Notes: generated from the sequence alone by a model not told the origin. A stretch of 64,000 bases of DNA from Falsiroseomonas tokyonensis (GCF_019024325.1 NZ_JAFNJS010000001.1:1282369-1346368); one strand, 5' to 3'; counted from the stretch's first letter, positions 52,219-61,270 are shown. Numbers and translations: made by a program.

Positions 52219-54075
52219 GTGAAGGTTAAGAGGCTTATCATTTCGAACTTCCGTGGGATCGCCCACGGTATGGTCACCTTCTCTGGGCATACCCTGCTGG
52301 TTGGTGGGAACAACGTCGGCAAGTCCACTGTCTGCGAGGCACTTGATCTCGTTCTGGGGCCGGAGCGGCTGTATCGGCGCCCGGTCGTCGATGAACACGA
52401 CTTCCACTGCGGGCGTTACAAGGGCAAGGACGGCACCCCAATAGTGATCCGCATTGAGGCGGTCTTGACCGACCTGTCGCCAGAGGCGGAGCTGCGATTC
52501 TTTCGCCACCTGCGTCGCTGGGACATCTCCAAGAGCGACTTTGCTGACGAGGGCGATGGGGGCCCTGGGGCCGGTGACGGGCCACTAATCACTTGGGCGC
52601 TGCCCTTGGTCTTCCTCGGCCGATACGACAAGGATGAAGATGACTTTGTCGGCAACACCTTCTTCGACCATCCCATCGAGCCGCCTGACGACGATGATGA
52701 GACGCTGGAGGTCGCCCTGGGCACCGGGCGCCGGATCTTCGGTCGGGAGCATAAGCGGCTATGTGGCTTTGTGTTCCTTCGCACCCTCCGGACCGGTTCC
52801 CGCGCTCTCAGCCTGCAGCGAGGCTCTCTCTTGGACACCGTCCTCCGCCTGGGCGGCACGGGTCTCGCCGATATGTGGCAGGACACGCTCGACCGCCTGC
52901 AGGACCTGAAACCCTCCATCGGAGAAGTCGCCCAGCTGAAGCAGGTGCGGGCAGACATCCGCAGGCGGATGGCGCGCTTTGTGAACCTCGCGCCCGGTGA
53001 AGATGCGACCAGCTTCTTCGCCTCGGAGCTGACGCGCGAGAACCTCCGCGAGGTGGTGAAGCTCTTTATCGCGGCCGAGCCGATCGGCTACGCGGTGCCG
53101 TTTGCGCGGCTCGGCACCGGGTCCGTCAACCTGCTGGTGTTCGCGCTTCTGACGGTGATCGCCGAACTCAAGGAGAAGGGCTCCGTGATCTTCGCCATGG
53201 AGGAGCCCGAGATTGCCCTGCCGCCCCACACGCAGCGGCGGGTAAGCCAGTTCGTGCTAGCCGAGATGGGACAGGCCATCGTCACTTCCCATTCGCCCTA
53301 TGTCATTGAGCAGTTCGAGCCGAAGGACATCGTGATCCTCGACCGGCAAAACGATGGCGCGCTGACCGGCGCCCCCATCGACCTGGGGACATTTAAACCA
53401 AAGGCCTTCAAGACAGAACGCCGTCAGTTCGCCGAATCCATTCTCAGCCGGGCCGTCCTCGTGGTGGAGGGATCGACGGAAACCGCGCTCTTCGCGGAGG
53501 CGTCCACGATCATGGAAACCTCATTGGGCGCCGACGCCTACGCCCACTTCGATCTTGCCGGCGTCAGCCTATTCAATGCAGGCAGCGAGACCGCTGTCCC
53601 GAAGTACGGGCCCGTGTTCAAAGCCATGGGAAAGCCGGTCTTCGGCGTCTGCGACAAGCCCAACAAGCCATTGACCGTCGACGCTATCGCGCAGTTGGGC
53701 GACTACACCCAGCACTGGACCTTGCCGCACAAGGGGATCGAAGCGCTTCTGGTAGAGGAAACGGCAAGCGCCGTGCACGTGCGCTTCCTAACCGAGGTCG
53801 AGGGTCGCTCTGATTACCCGACGCCCCTCGGGAAATATGACGCGCTGTTTGACACGGCCGCCAAGGCCAAGGACCTCGCGCTGGAGGTGCTGAAAGCCCG
53901 GAAGGGTGATGCATTCGGCTACGCTGCGATCTTCGTTCGCGCGTGTGAAACCGCGGACCAGCTTCCCAAGACGATCCGCGATATATTGGAAGCCATTCAC
54001 AATGCCTTGGCACCGCCGGACGAGGGCGACGCCGGCGGGGACGGTTTGACCATGCTGTTCGGAGATGTCACCTGA
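52219..54075 (+). CDS. gajA: Gabija GajA: OLD-family ATP-dependent nuclease
   Basis: A 618-residue protein. The ABC-type ATPase half has Walker A GGNNVGKST (29-37), signature-like RLGTGSVNLL, Walker B VIFAMEEPEIAL, and TSHSP. The TOPRIM nuclease half begins VLVVEGSTETALF (about 413-425) with the conserved acidic pair, then GVCDKPN. In Gabija, GajA is a sequence-specific endonuclease held off by nucleotides and assembled with GajB. The start is a GTG at 52219. The stop overlaps a CTG that may start gajB. Confidence 0.9.
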   Translation: MKVKRLIISNFRGIAHGMVTFSGHTLLVGGNNVGKSTVCEALDLVLGPERLYRRPVVDEHDFHCGRYKGKDGTPIVIRIEAVLTDLSPEAELRFFRHLRRWDISKSDFADEGDGGPGAGDGPLITWALPLVFLGRYDKDEDDFVGNTFFDHPIEPPDDDDETLEVALGTGRRIFGREHKRLCGFVFLRTLRTGSRALSLQRGSLLDTVLRLGGTGLADMWQDTLDRLQDLKPSIGEVAQLKQVRADIRRRMARFVNLAPGEDATSFFASELTRENLREVVKLFIAAEPIGYAVPFARLGTGSVNLLVFALLTVIAELKEKGSVIFAMEEPEIALPPHTQRRVSQFVLAEMGQAIVTSHSPYVIEQFEPKDIVILDRQNDGALTGAPIDLGTFKPKAFKTERRQFAESILSRAVLVVEGSTETALFAEASTIMETSLGADAYAHFDLAGVSLFNAGSETAVPKYGPVFKAMGKPVFGVCDKPNKPLTVDAIAQLGDYTQHWTLPHKGIEALLVEETASAVHVRFLTEVEGRSDYPTPLGKYDALFDTAAKAKDLALEVLKARKGDAFGYAAIFVRACETADQLPKTIRDILEAIHNALAPPDEGDAGGDGLTMLFGDVT

Positions 54076-54098
54076 AGCTGGAGCTGGATGCCAAGCGG

Positions 54099-55784
54099 GT
54101 GTCGATACTGGCCGCTGAAGGGCATCTCCTGGTGAAGGGAGGGCCAGGTGCTGGCAAGACAACGATCGCGCTTCTCAAGGCCCAGGCGTTGCTGTCGACG
54201 CTCGGAGCTGCCCAGGAGGTGCTCTTCCTGAGCTTCTCCAGAGCGGCCGTACGCGCCGTCTTGGTCCGATGCAAAACGATCCTCAAGGCGGCGGAGCGAA
54301 AGCAGATCGAAGTCCAGACCTACCACTCGTTCTGTCTGGAGCTGCTGAAGTCGCATGGGCGGCTGCTGACCGGCAAACCCACCTCGATCCGCTACCCGGA
54401 TGAAGAACGCCTTCAGAAGGCGGCGTTCGACGGTGACTGGGCCGACGAGGCGGGGCGCCTAGCCCGCGAACAGGCCCTTTTCGGCTTCGACCAGTTCGCC
54501 GGCGCGGCGGCTGACCTGGTCGAAGGCTGCGCCGCTTTGCGCCGATTGATCGGCCGTAAGTATCCATTGATCATCGTCGACGAGTTCCAGGACACCGACG
54601 ACGACCAGTGGCGGCTCGTGGCCGCCCTGTCGAAGGTCACGACCATCTTCTGCCTTGCCGACCCTGACCAGAGCATTTTCCAGTACCAGTCGAAGGTGGA
54701 CCCACTACGGATCGAAAGGGCCATCGCCTTCTTGAAGCCGACGGTCACCGATTTGGCAGGTGATAACCACCGCAGCCCCAACAGCGGCATCCTCAAGTTT
54801 GCGGACGCCGTGCTGCACGACACCGCCTTGCCGAAGCCGTGCCCGGAAGTCGCCCAAATCAACTACCCGCCGCGGATGTTCTCGACAATGACCCATGCCG
54901 CTGTGATCTGGATGTTCGGACAGCTCGCCAAGCAGGGGATCGAAAATCCTAGCATCGCTGTCCTTTGCCGGAGCAACGCCCTGGTGTCCGACATCTCGAC
55001 GATCCTAAGCGAGGAGCACGTCTACAAGACGTCTACCCTGAAACCGGTCGGTCACGAGGTGGTTTGGGACGCCGAGCTTTCGGCGGCGGCCGCCGTTGTC
55101 CTCGCCTCGATCTTGGAATGGCCCAGGACGCCGCCGGCTGAAAGCGCCGCCGCCACCATGCGGGCAGCGGCGGCCTATTGCCGGCTTAAGGCAGCCATCG
55201 ACAACACGCAGACAGCCAAGGCCGCCGCAAAGGGCTTTGACGAAGCCGCTGAGGCAGCGCTCGCGGGGCGCCCATTGCGGAATAAGTTCGGTAAGGAAAT
55301 CTCGGCAGCGGCGGCGGTCGGTGTCGGCTTGCTAGGGGATCCGGTGGTAGACTGGCGAGCCGCGCGCGCCGTCCTGGCGACCATCCCCGTCCTGGAAGAT
55401 GTAGTGAGACAAGTCCGCCTGGTCCGATTGTTCCGGGCGACGGATGCGCTTGGCCGGGGCCTGTCCAGCATGTGGGTCAACACGGGAACCTACCAGGGCG
55501 CGACCATCTTCGTGAAGAAGACCCTCGATCAGGAGCGGCTGATGTCTGCCGAATTGGAACCGCAGGGCGTCCTGGTGATGAACATCCACAAGTCCAAAGG
55601 GAAGGAGTTCGACGGCGTTATCCTGGTAGAGGGCCAGTTCAAGTCCCACTTTTTCGACTTGGCTCGCGACCCTCCACCATCGCCACATGCCCGCCGCCTG
55701 CTTCGTGTCGCCATCACGCGCGCTCGCCGCCGAGTCGCGATCATTAGAGCGTCTGGCACGTACCCGCCCCTCGCGCCCGCCTAG
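54099..55784 (+). CDS. gajB: Gabija GajB: UvrD-like helicase
   Basis: A 561-residue superfamily 1 helicase: Walker A GGPGAGKTT, Walker B IIVDEFQDTD, motif III ADPDQSIFQYQ, motif V NIHKSKGKEFDGVIL and motif VI LLRVAITRARRRV. The GTG at 54099 is the first standard start, but it omits the codons LKLELDAKR that resemble the usual N-terminus. A CTG at 54072 overlapping the gajA stop (CTGA) would add nine residues and couple translation. In Gabija, GajB is thought to sense DNA termini and nucleotide loss and to activate GajA. It converges on the HTH gene with a 46-bp gap. Confidence 0.9.
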   Translation: MSILAAEGHLLVKGGPGAGKTTIALLKAQALLSTLGAAQEVLFLSFSRAAVRAVLVRCKTILKAAERKQIEVQTYHSFCLELLKSHGRLLTGKPTSIRYPDEERLQKAAFDGDWADEAGRLAREQALFGFDQFAGAAADLVEGCAALRRLIGRKYPLIIVDEFQDTDDDQWRLVAALSKVTTIFCLADPDQSIFQYQSKVDPLRIERAIAFLKPTVTDLAGDNHRSPNSGILKFADAVLHDTALPKPCPEVAQINYPPRMFSTMTHAAVIWMFGQLAKQGIENPSIAVLCRSNALVSDISTILSEEHVYKTSTLKPVGHEVVWDAELSAAAAVVLASILEWPRTPPAESAAATMRAAAAYCRLKAAIDNTQTAKAAAKGFDEAAEAALAGRPLRNKFGKEISAAAAVGVGLLGDPVVDWRAARAVLATIPVLEDVVRQVRLVRLFRATDALGRGLSSMWVNTGTYQGATIFVKKTLDQERLMSAELEPQGVLVMNIHKSKGKEFDGVILVEGQFKSHFFDLARDPPPSPHARRLLRVAITRARRRVAIIRASGTYPPLAPA

Positions 55785-55830
55785 CCAGGCGCGGGCCGGT
55801 TCCGCTTGCTGCAGGCCTAGCTAGCTTCGG

Positions 55831-56235
55831 CTAGGACTCAAACTTTTTTCGCAAGATAATGGGGCTTAACTGTTGCCCCCAATCCACCGGAAACGGTTCC
55901 ATCAGCCCCGGCAGCGTCATCCCCTCCGGCTGGTGCCCGTCCAGGATCGCCTCGACGAGGTCGGGGGATAGCAGCGTCAGCCGCAGCAGGCGCGAGACAT
56001 AGGACGAGTTGATCTTCTCGGCCGCCGCCAGTTCGTTGATTGTGGCGAAGCGCCCGGTCTCCATCATCCGCCGCCACCGGAACGCCCGGGCCAGCGCCTT
56101 TACCAGCGTGGTGTCCGCAGCCGAGGCGCCGCGGGGCGCCATTCCACTCGGCGTCAGTACCAACTTCCGCCCGCCCCACTGCTTCCTAACCGCCAGCGGC
56201 ACCCGCACGGTCAGCATCTGCGCGGCGCCGGTCAC
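55831..56235 (-). CDS. Recombinase-linked HTH protein
   Basis: A 134-residue basic protein. Residues about 60-100 (FATINELAAAEKINSSYVSRLLRLTLLSPDLVEAIL) form a ParB/KorB-like helix-turn-helix, and the C-terminal PGLMEPFPVDWGQQ block is also conserved. The GTG start overlaps the recombinase stop (GTGA), so it is the last gene of the DUF2924-recombinase-HTH operon. It is probably a recombination directionality or accessory factor; that is inference from coupling. A truncated copy lies on the far side of Gabija. Confidence 0.75.
   Translation of the reverse strand: MTGAAQMLTVRVPLAVRKQWGGRKLVLTPSGMAPRGASAADTTLVKALARAFRWRRMMETGRFATINELAAAEKINSSYVSRLLRLTLLSPDLVEAILDGHQPEGMTLPGLMEPFPVDWGQQLSPIILRKKFES
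55872..56071 (-). repeat. Right direct repeat flanking Gabija
   Basis: Part of the intact HTH gene that recurs at 51763-51960 in the same orientation with no gaps. The two copies bracket gajA-gajB. Recombination between them would remove the Gabija pair and leave one HTH gene. Confidence 0.8.
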
Positions 56236-57584
56236 GCTGCGGTCCTCGCTGGTTCGGCCGACTGCGCGGCAAGGTCCCGCGCCAGGCTCGCCAGTCCCTC
56301 CAGCTTCAGCCGCACGTCGGCGCCGCCAATGCCGATGTCCACCCGGTCAACCAGCAGGCGGATGATCCGCGCCTGCTCGGCGGGGAAGAGCTCCTCCCAA
56401 AGCGGGTCCAGCCGCTCCAGCGCCAGCCGAGCCTCGTCCTCGGTCATGTCCGGTGCCGACGCCCGTGCCGCGCGCCAGGCGCCCAGCACCACCTCCGGTT
56501 GGCGCAGCAGTCCCCGGACCTGGGCGATGACCACGCCCTCGATCTCCGCGGCGGAGATGCGCGCTATGGCCGGACCGTCTGCCGCGCTGCCCTTCAGCAC
56601 CGACTGGCTGACATAGTAACGGTACTGTTGGCCGCGGCGCCCCCGCGCGTGGGTGGGCGACATGGCGCGCCCGTCGCTGCCGAAGATCAGCCCGCGCAGG
56701 AGCGAAGGCGTCTGGCAGCGGGTGCGGTTGGCGCGTGTCTTTGGGCTGATCGCCAGCAGGGCGTGCGCCGCATCCCACATCGCCTGGGGCACGATGGCAG
56801 CATGCTCGCCGGGATGCGACTTCCCCTTGTGCATCGCCTCACCGAGATAGGTGCGGTTGCTCAGCACCCGATAGACGTCGCTCTTGGTGAAGGCGCGGCC
56901 GCGCTTCGTGGTGGCGCCCTCGGCACGCAGCGCCTGGACCAGCTTCGTACCGGATTCCGTCTCGACGAAGCCTTCGAAGATCCGCCGCACCAGCGCTGCC
57001 TCGGCCTCGTTCACCAGCAGCTTGCGATCCTTGGCGTCGTAGCCGAGCGGCACGAAGCCGCCCATCCAGATTCCGCGCGCCCGGGACGCCGCCACCTTGT
57101 CGCGGATGCGCTCGCCAATGACCTCGCGCTCGAACTGCGCGAAGCTGAGCAGGATGTTCAGCGTGAGGCGACCCATGCTGGTGGTCGTGTTGAACGACTG
57201 CGTGACGGAGACGAAGGTCACGCTGTTCGCGTCGAACACCTCCACCAGCTTGGCGAAGTCCATCAGCGCGCGTGACAGCCGGTCGATCTTGTAGACCACC
57301 ACCACATCGATTAGCCCGCGCTCGATGTCGGCCAGGAGGCGCCGCAGCGCCGGCCGTTCCAGCGTGCCGCCGGACACGCCGCCATCGTCGTAGCGATCCG
57401 GTACCAACACCCAACCTTCCGACCGCTGGCTGGTGATGTAGGCCTCGCAGGCCTCGCGCTGGGCGTCGAGGGAGTTAAACTCCATGTCGAGCCCTTCCTC
57501 GCTCGACTTCCGCGTGTACACGGCGGCGCGGATCTTCCGAATCGTGGCCGGGATCGCGATGTCGGCGGCGGGCTTGCGCTTCAT
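56232..57584 (-). CDS. Large serine recombinase
   Basis: A 450-residue resolvase/invertase-type recombinase. The N-terminal catalytic domain has the active serine in AAVYTRKSSEEGLD (about 20-33), then YDDGGVSGGTLERPAL and VVYKIDRLSR. The recombinase domain (about 175-280) includes GIWMGGFVPLGYD. A zinc-ribbon-like stretch would normally follow but its cysteines are not obvious (only C289 or so). The C-terminal EAR-rich helix and LVDRVDIG strand close the protein. It shares 4-nt overlaps with both neighbours. It probably drives movement of the element. Confidence 0.92.
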   Translation of the reverse strand: MKRKPAADIAIPATIRKIRAAVYTRKSSEEGLDMEFNSLDAQREACEAYITSQRSEGWVLVPDRYDDGGVSGGTLERPALRRLLADIERGLIDVVVVYKIDRLSRALMDFAKLVEVFDANSVTFVSVTQSFNTTTSMGRLTLNILLSFAQFEREVIGERIRDKVAASRARGIWMGGFVPLGYDAKDRKLLVNEAEAALVRRIFEGFVETESGTKLVQALRAEGATTKRGRAFTKSDVYRVLSNRTYLGEAMHKGKSHPGEHAAIVPQAMWDAAHALLAISPKTRANRTRCQTPSLLRGLIFGSDGRAMSPTHARGRRGQQYRYYVSQSVLKGSAADGPAIARISAAEIEGVVIAQVRGLLRQPEVVLGAWRAARASAPDMTEDEARLALERLDPLWEELFPAEQARIIRLLVDRVDIGIGGADVRLKLEGLASLARDLAAQSAEPARTAA

Positions 57585-58087
57585 GCCGTGCCCCTCCGGT
57601 TCTTCAGGCCAAAGAACAGCCAGCCATTCCAGCGCGTGCCGGTGATGGCGCGCGCGATGGAGGAGAGCGACTGGTAGGGGCGCCCCTGATACTCGTAGCC
57701 GTCAGGCAGCACGGTGACGCTGTGCTCGACGCCCTGGTACTCGCGGATCAGCCGCGTGCCGGTGATCGGCTTGTCGTCGCCGCGGATGCGCCGAAGGACG
57801 GGATTGCCCCCGTCGAGCTGTTCTCCCAGGGCCTCGAGGCGCTGGATCGTCTCGGGCTTCAGCCCGCCATAGGCCAGTTCCTGGATGCGGTAGGCTAGGC
57901 GACTTTCCAGGAAGCGCCGGTTGTAGGGCGGCGGCTCGGCCGCGAAGAGCTCCCGCCATTGCTGCTTCAGGTCCGGCGTGCCGGTGGTCTTCAGGGCTGC
58001 CAGGCGCCCGAGCACGTCGGCCGGTGGAATGGCGGGGATGATCCGCGCCGGCGGGGTTCCGGCTTTCGACTTGGTGGCGCGTGTCAT
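57581..58087 (-). CDS. DUF2924 domain protein
   Basis: A 168-residue protein with the DUF2924 pattern: LKQQWRELFAAEPPPYNRRFLESRLAYRIQELAYGG (about residues 40-75), then GTRLIREYQGVEHSVTVLPDGYEYQGRPYQSLSSIARAITGTRWNGWLFFGL at 109-160. DUF2924 genes often stand directly before a serine recombinase in alphaproteobacterial prophage-like islands. The function is unknown; an accessory or DNA-architectural role is likely. It overlaps the recombinase start by ATGA. Confidence 0.88.
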   Translation of the reverse strand: MTRATKSKAGTPPARIIPAIPPADVLGRLAALKTTGTPDLKQQWRELFAAEPPPYNRRFLESRLAYRIQELAYGGLKPETIQRLEALGEQLDGGNPVLRRIRGDDKPITGTRLIREYQGVEHSVTVLPDGYEYQGRPYQSLSSIARAITGTRWNGWLFFGLKNRRGTA

Positions 58088-58305
58088 GCGGGTCTCCGGT
58101 TGGTCCGGTTCGCATGCAGGCGCTGGGGGCCCGGGAAGTGTAGGCCACGTTCTCCCCGGTCAGCAGCCTCGCGCGCAGCTTCCTCGGCAGCGCGGCTCCG
58201 CAGCCGCAGCAGGCCGGCGGCCAGGATGCTGCAGACCTCGCGGAGGTGCGGCGGGAGGTGGGGATTGGCCAAAGGGCGGAGGGGTTCACTTGCCACCCCC
58301 ACCAT
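58084..58305 (-). CDS. Small conserved-looking protein ahead of DUF2924
   Basis: A 73-residue leftward frame whose stop overlaps the DUF2924 start (ATGA), extending the chain of coupled genes. The centre, LPPHLREVCSILAAGLLRLRSRAAEE, forms an amphipathic helix pair, and the end is basic. Similar small frames precede DUF2924 genes in other islands as far as I recall, which together with the overlap argues it is real. Function unknown. Confidence 0.55.
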   Translation of the reverse strand: MVGVASEPLRPLANPHLPPHLREVCSILAAGLLRLRSRAAEEAAREAADRGERGLHFPGPQRLHANRTNRRPA

Positions 58306-58407
58306 CTACCCAGGCACGCGGGAATCCGTCTCACGGGGTGCAGATTCGATTCGACAGACGCACGCGTGGGTTGATAGAACGAAAAATGAACATCATCGGG
58401 CGAGAGC

Positions 58408-59652
58408 ATGGCCAGGGACCTCAAGAAGTTTGTCAATCCGAAGTTCTTGAAGACCGTCAATCTCGGCCTGTTCCGGCGGCTATTTGAGCGGCAGCCTGAG
58501 GCATTGCGCGGCTTCGACTTGGCTGACTTCGACGGTGACGAAGCGGAAGTCCGGGATCGGCTGAAGGTCTTCTTCGAAGGTACCGAGGATGCGTTGCCGC
58601 GCGGCATCGTGGCAGACCTCCACCACGTCGCTGAGCTCGGCACTGAGAACGGCATGCACTTGCTTCAGGAGCGTGCCACCGCCCGCGACATCAACATCGC
58701 CGCGCCGCTCGATCCGGATGGCAACCCAATCCCGCTCGATCCGAAGCACTTCGCCCTTCTTGCGTTTCTGGACCACCGCCCCGTCTTCGATGCCGCATCG
58801 GACATGCTGGCCCGCCAGGCCCGATCCTCCCTGGCCGAGTATGTCGGTCTTGATGAAGGGATCGAGCCGCGCCTCGATGACGACTCACGGGCGGCGTTCG
58901 AGGCCGCGGCCGCCGAGATGTTCCAGCGCGACCACCGCGGCGCCTTCTGTCGCGTGGGGTGGTACGAAGACGGCGACCAGACAGTCCTGGTCGTCACCCA
59001 CGGGGCGCCTGTGGCCGTCGTACCGGTGATCACTGGAGACCAAGAGGACGTCATCAGCTATCGCAGCGTCGAATATGCCGTGCTTGCCTACAATGTGGGC
59101 ACTGGGCGCATGGGTGTCGGCGGCGTCCGGAAGGCGCTGCGGGCGGAGCTGGCTGAGTTCTTCGCTGTGCATATGCTCAGGCGCCCAGGCTTCTTTGCCG
59201 GCGAGGACTGCCAGGACCTCTACACGCTGGAGCGCATCGAGAACGTGGGCTTCGGCTTCCGGGTGAACCACGCCTTCGATGCAGGCATCCAGCAGGTGGA
59301 CATCGTCGAAGTGCAGATCGACCGCATCGGCACAGACCCCCGCAGCGGCGAGGTGGCGGTCGAAGCGCAGAACGTGACCCGGGACTTTCGTGGCAATGCG
59401 CTGACCCGGCTCAATGAATTCGGCGATCGGATCTCGTTCAGCACGGGCCGCTACCGGATCGGGCACATCATCATCCGCATCCACTTCGGAGATGGCCGTA
59501 GCCGTGCGTCTCGTGTGACCGTCAAAATCAAGCCGCCCTCCCTCGCCGTGTTCAAGCGGCAGCGCTTCGAGGCGCGGGTCATGGAGCTTCTTCGCCGGAA
59601 TGGATTCTGCCGTGAACGACAGCCTGCCGAAGCTGCTGCTGCGGCGGAGTGA
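58408..59652 (+). CDS. Unrecognised protein A of an overlapping gene pair
   Basis: A 414-residue soluble protein without a domain I recognise. The N-terminus is basic (MARDLKKFVNPKFLKTVNLG), then acidic helices to about 110. A mixed alpha/beta middle (about 175-260) contains ISYRSVEYAVLAYNVGTGRMGVGG. The C-terminal third (about 290-390) is rich in beta strands and Arg (VEVQIDRIG; GRYRIGHIIIRIHF). No signal or membrane segment is present. It is divergent from the recombinase operon, and its last 53 nt overlap the next gene in another frame. Its codon use is that of a genuine gene. Confidence 0.75.
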   Translation: MARDLKKFVNPKFLKTVNLGLFRRLFERQPEALRGFDLADFDGDEAEVRDRLKVFFEGTEDALPRGIVADLHHVAELGTENGMHLLQERATARDINIAAPLDPDGNPIPLDPKHFALLAFLDHRPVFDAASDMLARQARSSLAEYVGLDEGIEPRLDDDSRAAFEAAAAEMFQRDHRGAFCRVGWYEDGDQTVLVVTHGAPVAVVPVITGDQEDVISYRSVEYAVLAYNVGTGRMGVGGVRKALRAELAEFFAVHMLRRPGFFAGEDCQDLYTLERIENVGFGFRVNHAFDAGIQQVDIVEVQIDRIGTDPRSGEVAVEAQNVTRDFRGNALTRLNEFGDRISFSTGRYRIGHIIIRIHFGDGRSRASRVTVKIKPPSLAVFKRQRFEARVMELLRRNGFCRERQPAEAAAAAE

Positions 59653-60589
59653 GGGAGGGCACGGCGCCGTTCTGTGGGGGCATGAGGCACAGCCGCATTT
59701 CGGCAGGGCGTTCGACCGCCTGCTGGCCGAAGGCCTACTGACGGAACGCGCGCCGGCGACAACCTGGCCACCTTGTTCGACCTGCGAAGGCCGCTGTGAG
59801 GGGCGGGATATCGTGGTCATCGGCGATCTGCTGGTCGCCGAATGCCCCGAGGATCACCGCTGCAACAGCACCCTGGCGCCAAACCTGATCCGCAGCTTCG
59901 AGATCGACGCGGCCGTACTGTGCCGCCTGATTGCTGCTGCGTCTGGCCTCTCCGGTGATCTGGCGACGGTAACGGATGGCGTCTGGGATCTCGGACGCCT
60001 GCCGAGTGGGCGATCGGTGATGCTGGCGCTCGATCCGATGGCCGCGGCCGACCCGCGGCTCGTGACCCTGATCCGCACCAGGGTGGAGCCAAATCAAACG
60101 ACGCTCCTCCTGCCGGGCGCCGTCCCAGAATTGCAGCGTCAGCATCTCGCCGAGGCCGGGCTGCGCATCATGATGACGATGGAGGCGCTCGGTGATGCAG
60201 GATTCGCGCTGGATCCAGCCGCGCTCGCGCCGAGCATGCCGGGGAAGGTGCGCCTCAATATAGGCCGCGCCGGACGAACGGTGGCTCTGGATCGCCGACC
60301 ACGGCAATTGGGCGACCAACCGCTCCGGCTGCTGGTGAAACTGGCGGAGGCGGCGCAACGCCATGGCGGGTTCGTCGAAACCCATGAACTCGACCGCGCA
60401 ATCTACGGAGACCAGATTCGCCCCGCCGCGCGGGAGCCGCGGGACATCATTCGCCTTTTGAAGGATGGGCTGGCCGCGGGCCTGGAAGGTGCCGAAGCCA
60501 AAGCCGCACGCGACCTCATCGAGGGCAAACGACAGCCCAGCCGCTATCGCCTGGCGCTGATGCCCGAGGAAATCGACATCCGCCCCTGA
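59600..60589 (+). CDS. Unrecognised protein B: cysteine cluster plus winged-helix-like C-terminus
   Basis: A 329-residue protein starting inside the end of protein A. Residues 59-88 hold a probable zinc site: C59-x2-C62-x3-C66, then C82 and C88 with H86 (ECPEDHRC). The middle is alpha/beta (about 95-215; VMLALDPM, TTLLLPGAVPEL). The last 100 residues (LGDQPLRLLVKLAEAAQRHGGFVETHELDRAIYG, about 237-270) resemble an OmpR-type winged helix. It may be a regulator or DNA sensor for protein A. The deep overlap points to a fixed partnership. Confidence 0.75.
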   Translation: MDSAVNDSLPKLLLRRSEGGHGAVLWGHEAQPHFGRAFDRLLAEGLLTERAPATTWPPCSTCEGRCEGRDIVVIGDLLVAECPEDHRCNSTLAPNLIRSFEIDAAVLCRLIAAASGLSGDLATVTDGVWDLGRLPSGRSVMLALDPMAAADPRLVTLIRTRVEPNQTTLLLPGAVPELQRQHLAEAGLRIMMTMEALGDAGFALDPAALAPSMPGKVRLNIGRAGRTVALDRRPRQLGDQPLRLLVKLAEAAQRHGGFVETHELDRAIYGDQIRPAAREPRDIIRLLKDGLAAGLEGAEAKAARDLIEGKRQPSRYRLALMPEEIDIRP

Positions 60590-60697
60590 ATTCGGCGGCG
60601 CTCGACCATCCCACGTTAGACCCACGCTGCTCCCACCAAGCGCGCCTCGCCCATCGGCATCGTCCGCCCATCGCCACTCGATGGACAGGACCAGACG

Positions 60698-61270
60698 ATG
60701 CCCTTCACCCCCACCCGCGCCGAAACCCATGCCCTGCAGCGCAGCGCCGACCGCGTCGCCCTGCGCATCATCCGCACCTGCCGCATTCCGCGCCATGAGC
60801 AGGAAGATCTCCGTCAGGACCTGCTGACGGACCTCTTCGCCCGATTGAAGGGCTTCGATCCGGCCCGCGGCGACCTCGGCGCCTTCGCCGCCGCCTGCTT
60901 CGACCACCGCGCCATCCGCCTCACCGAGCGCATCCTGCGCGGTCGCGCCACCATGGCGCCGATCTCGCTCGACGACCCGCAGCCCGGCGGCGAGGGCCCG
61001 ACCATCGGCGACAGCGTCGCCGAGGCGGATGGCTACGGCGCCTGGCTTGGCCAGCCGACCGACGCCTTCGCGGTCGTCGAGCGCCGCATCGACCTCGACC
61101 GCGCGCTGGGCACCCTGCCGGCCGAGACACTCCCCCTCTGCGCCGAACTGACCGAGCGCTCCCCGCACGAGCTGGCCAAGGCCAGCCCGACGTCGCGCGC
61201 CACCCTCTACCGCCACCTGCGCGAGCTGCGGCTCCGCCTGCTCGTCGCCGGCATCCCGGCGGCGGCGTGA
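60698..61270 (+). CDS. Sigma-70-family-like factor
   Basis: A 190-residue protein. Residues about 30-70 match sigma region 2 (HEQEDLRQDLLTDLFARLKGFDPARGDLGAF), including the core-binding helix. The C-terminal 60 residues (LPAETLPLCAELTERSPHELAKASPTSRATLYRHLRELRLRL) form a region-4-like helix-turn-helix. It is the size of an ECF sigma factor but has no anti-sigma neighbour. It lies at the head of the phage-like module and may direct its transcription. Confidence 0.75.
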   Translation: MPFTPTRAETHALQRSADRVALRIIRTCRIPRHEQEDLRQDLLTDLFARLKGFDPARGDLGAFAAACFDHRAIRLTERILRGRATMAPISLDDPQPGGEGPTIGDSVAEADGYGAWLGQPTDAFAVVERRIDLDRALGTLPAETLPLCAELTERSPHELAKASPTSRATLYRHLRELRLRLLVAGIPAAA

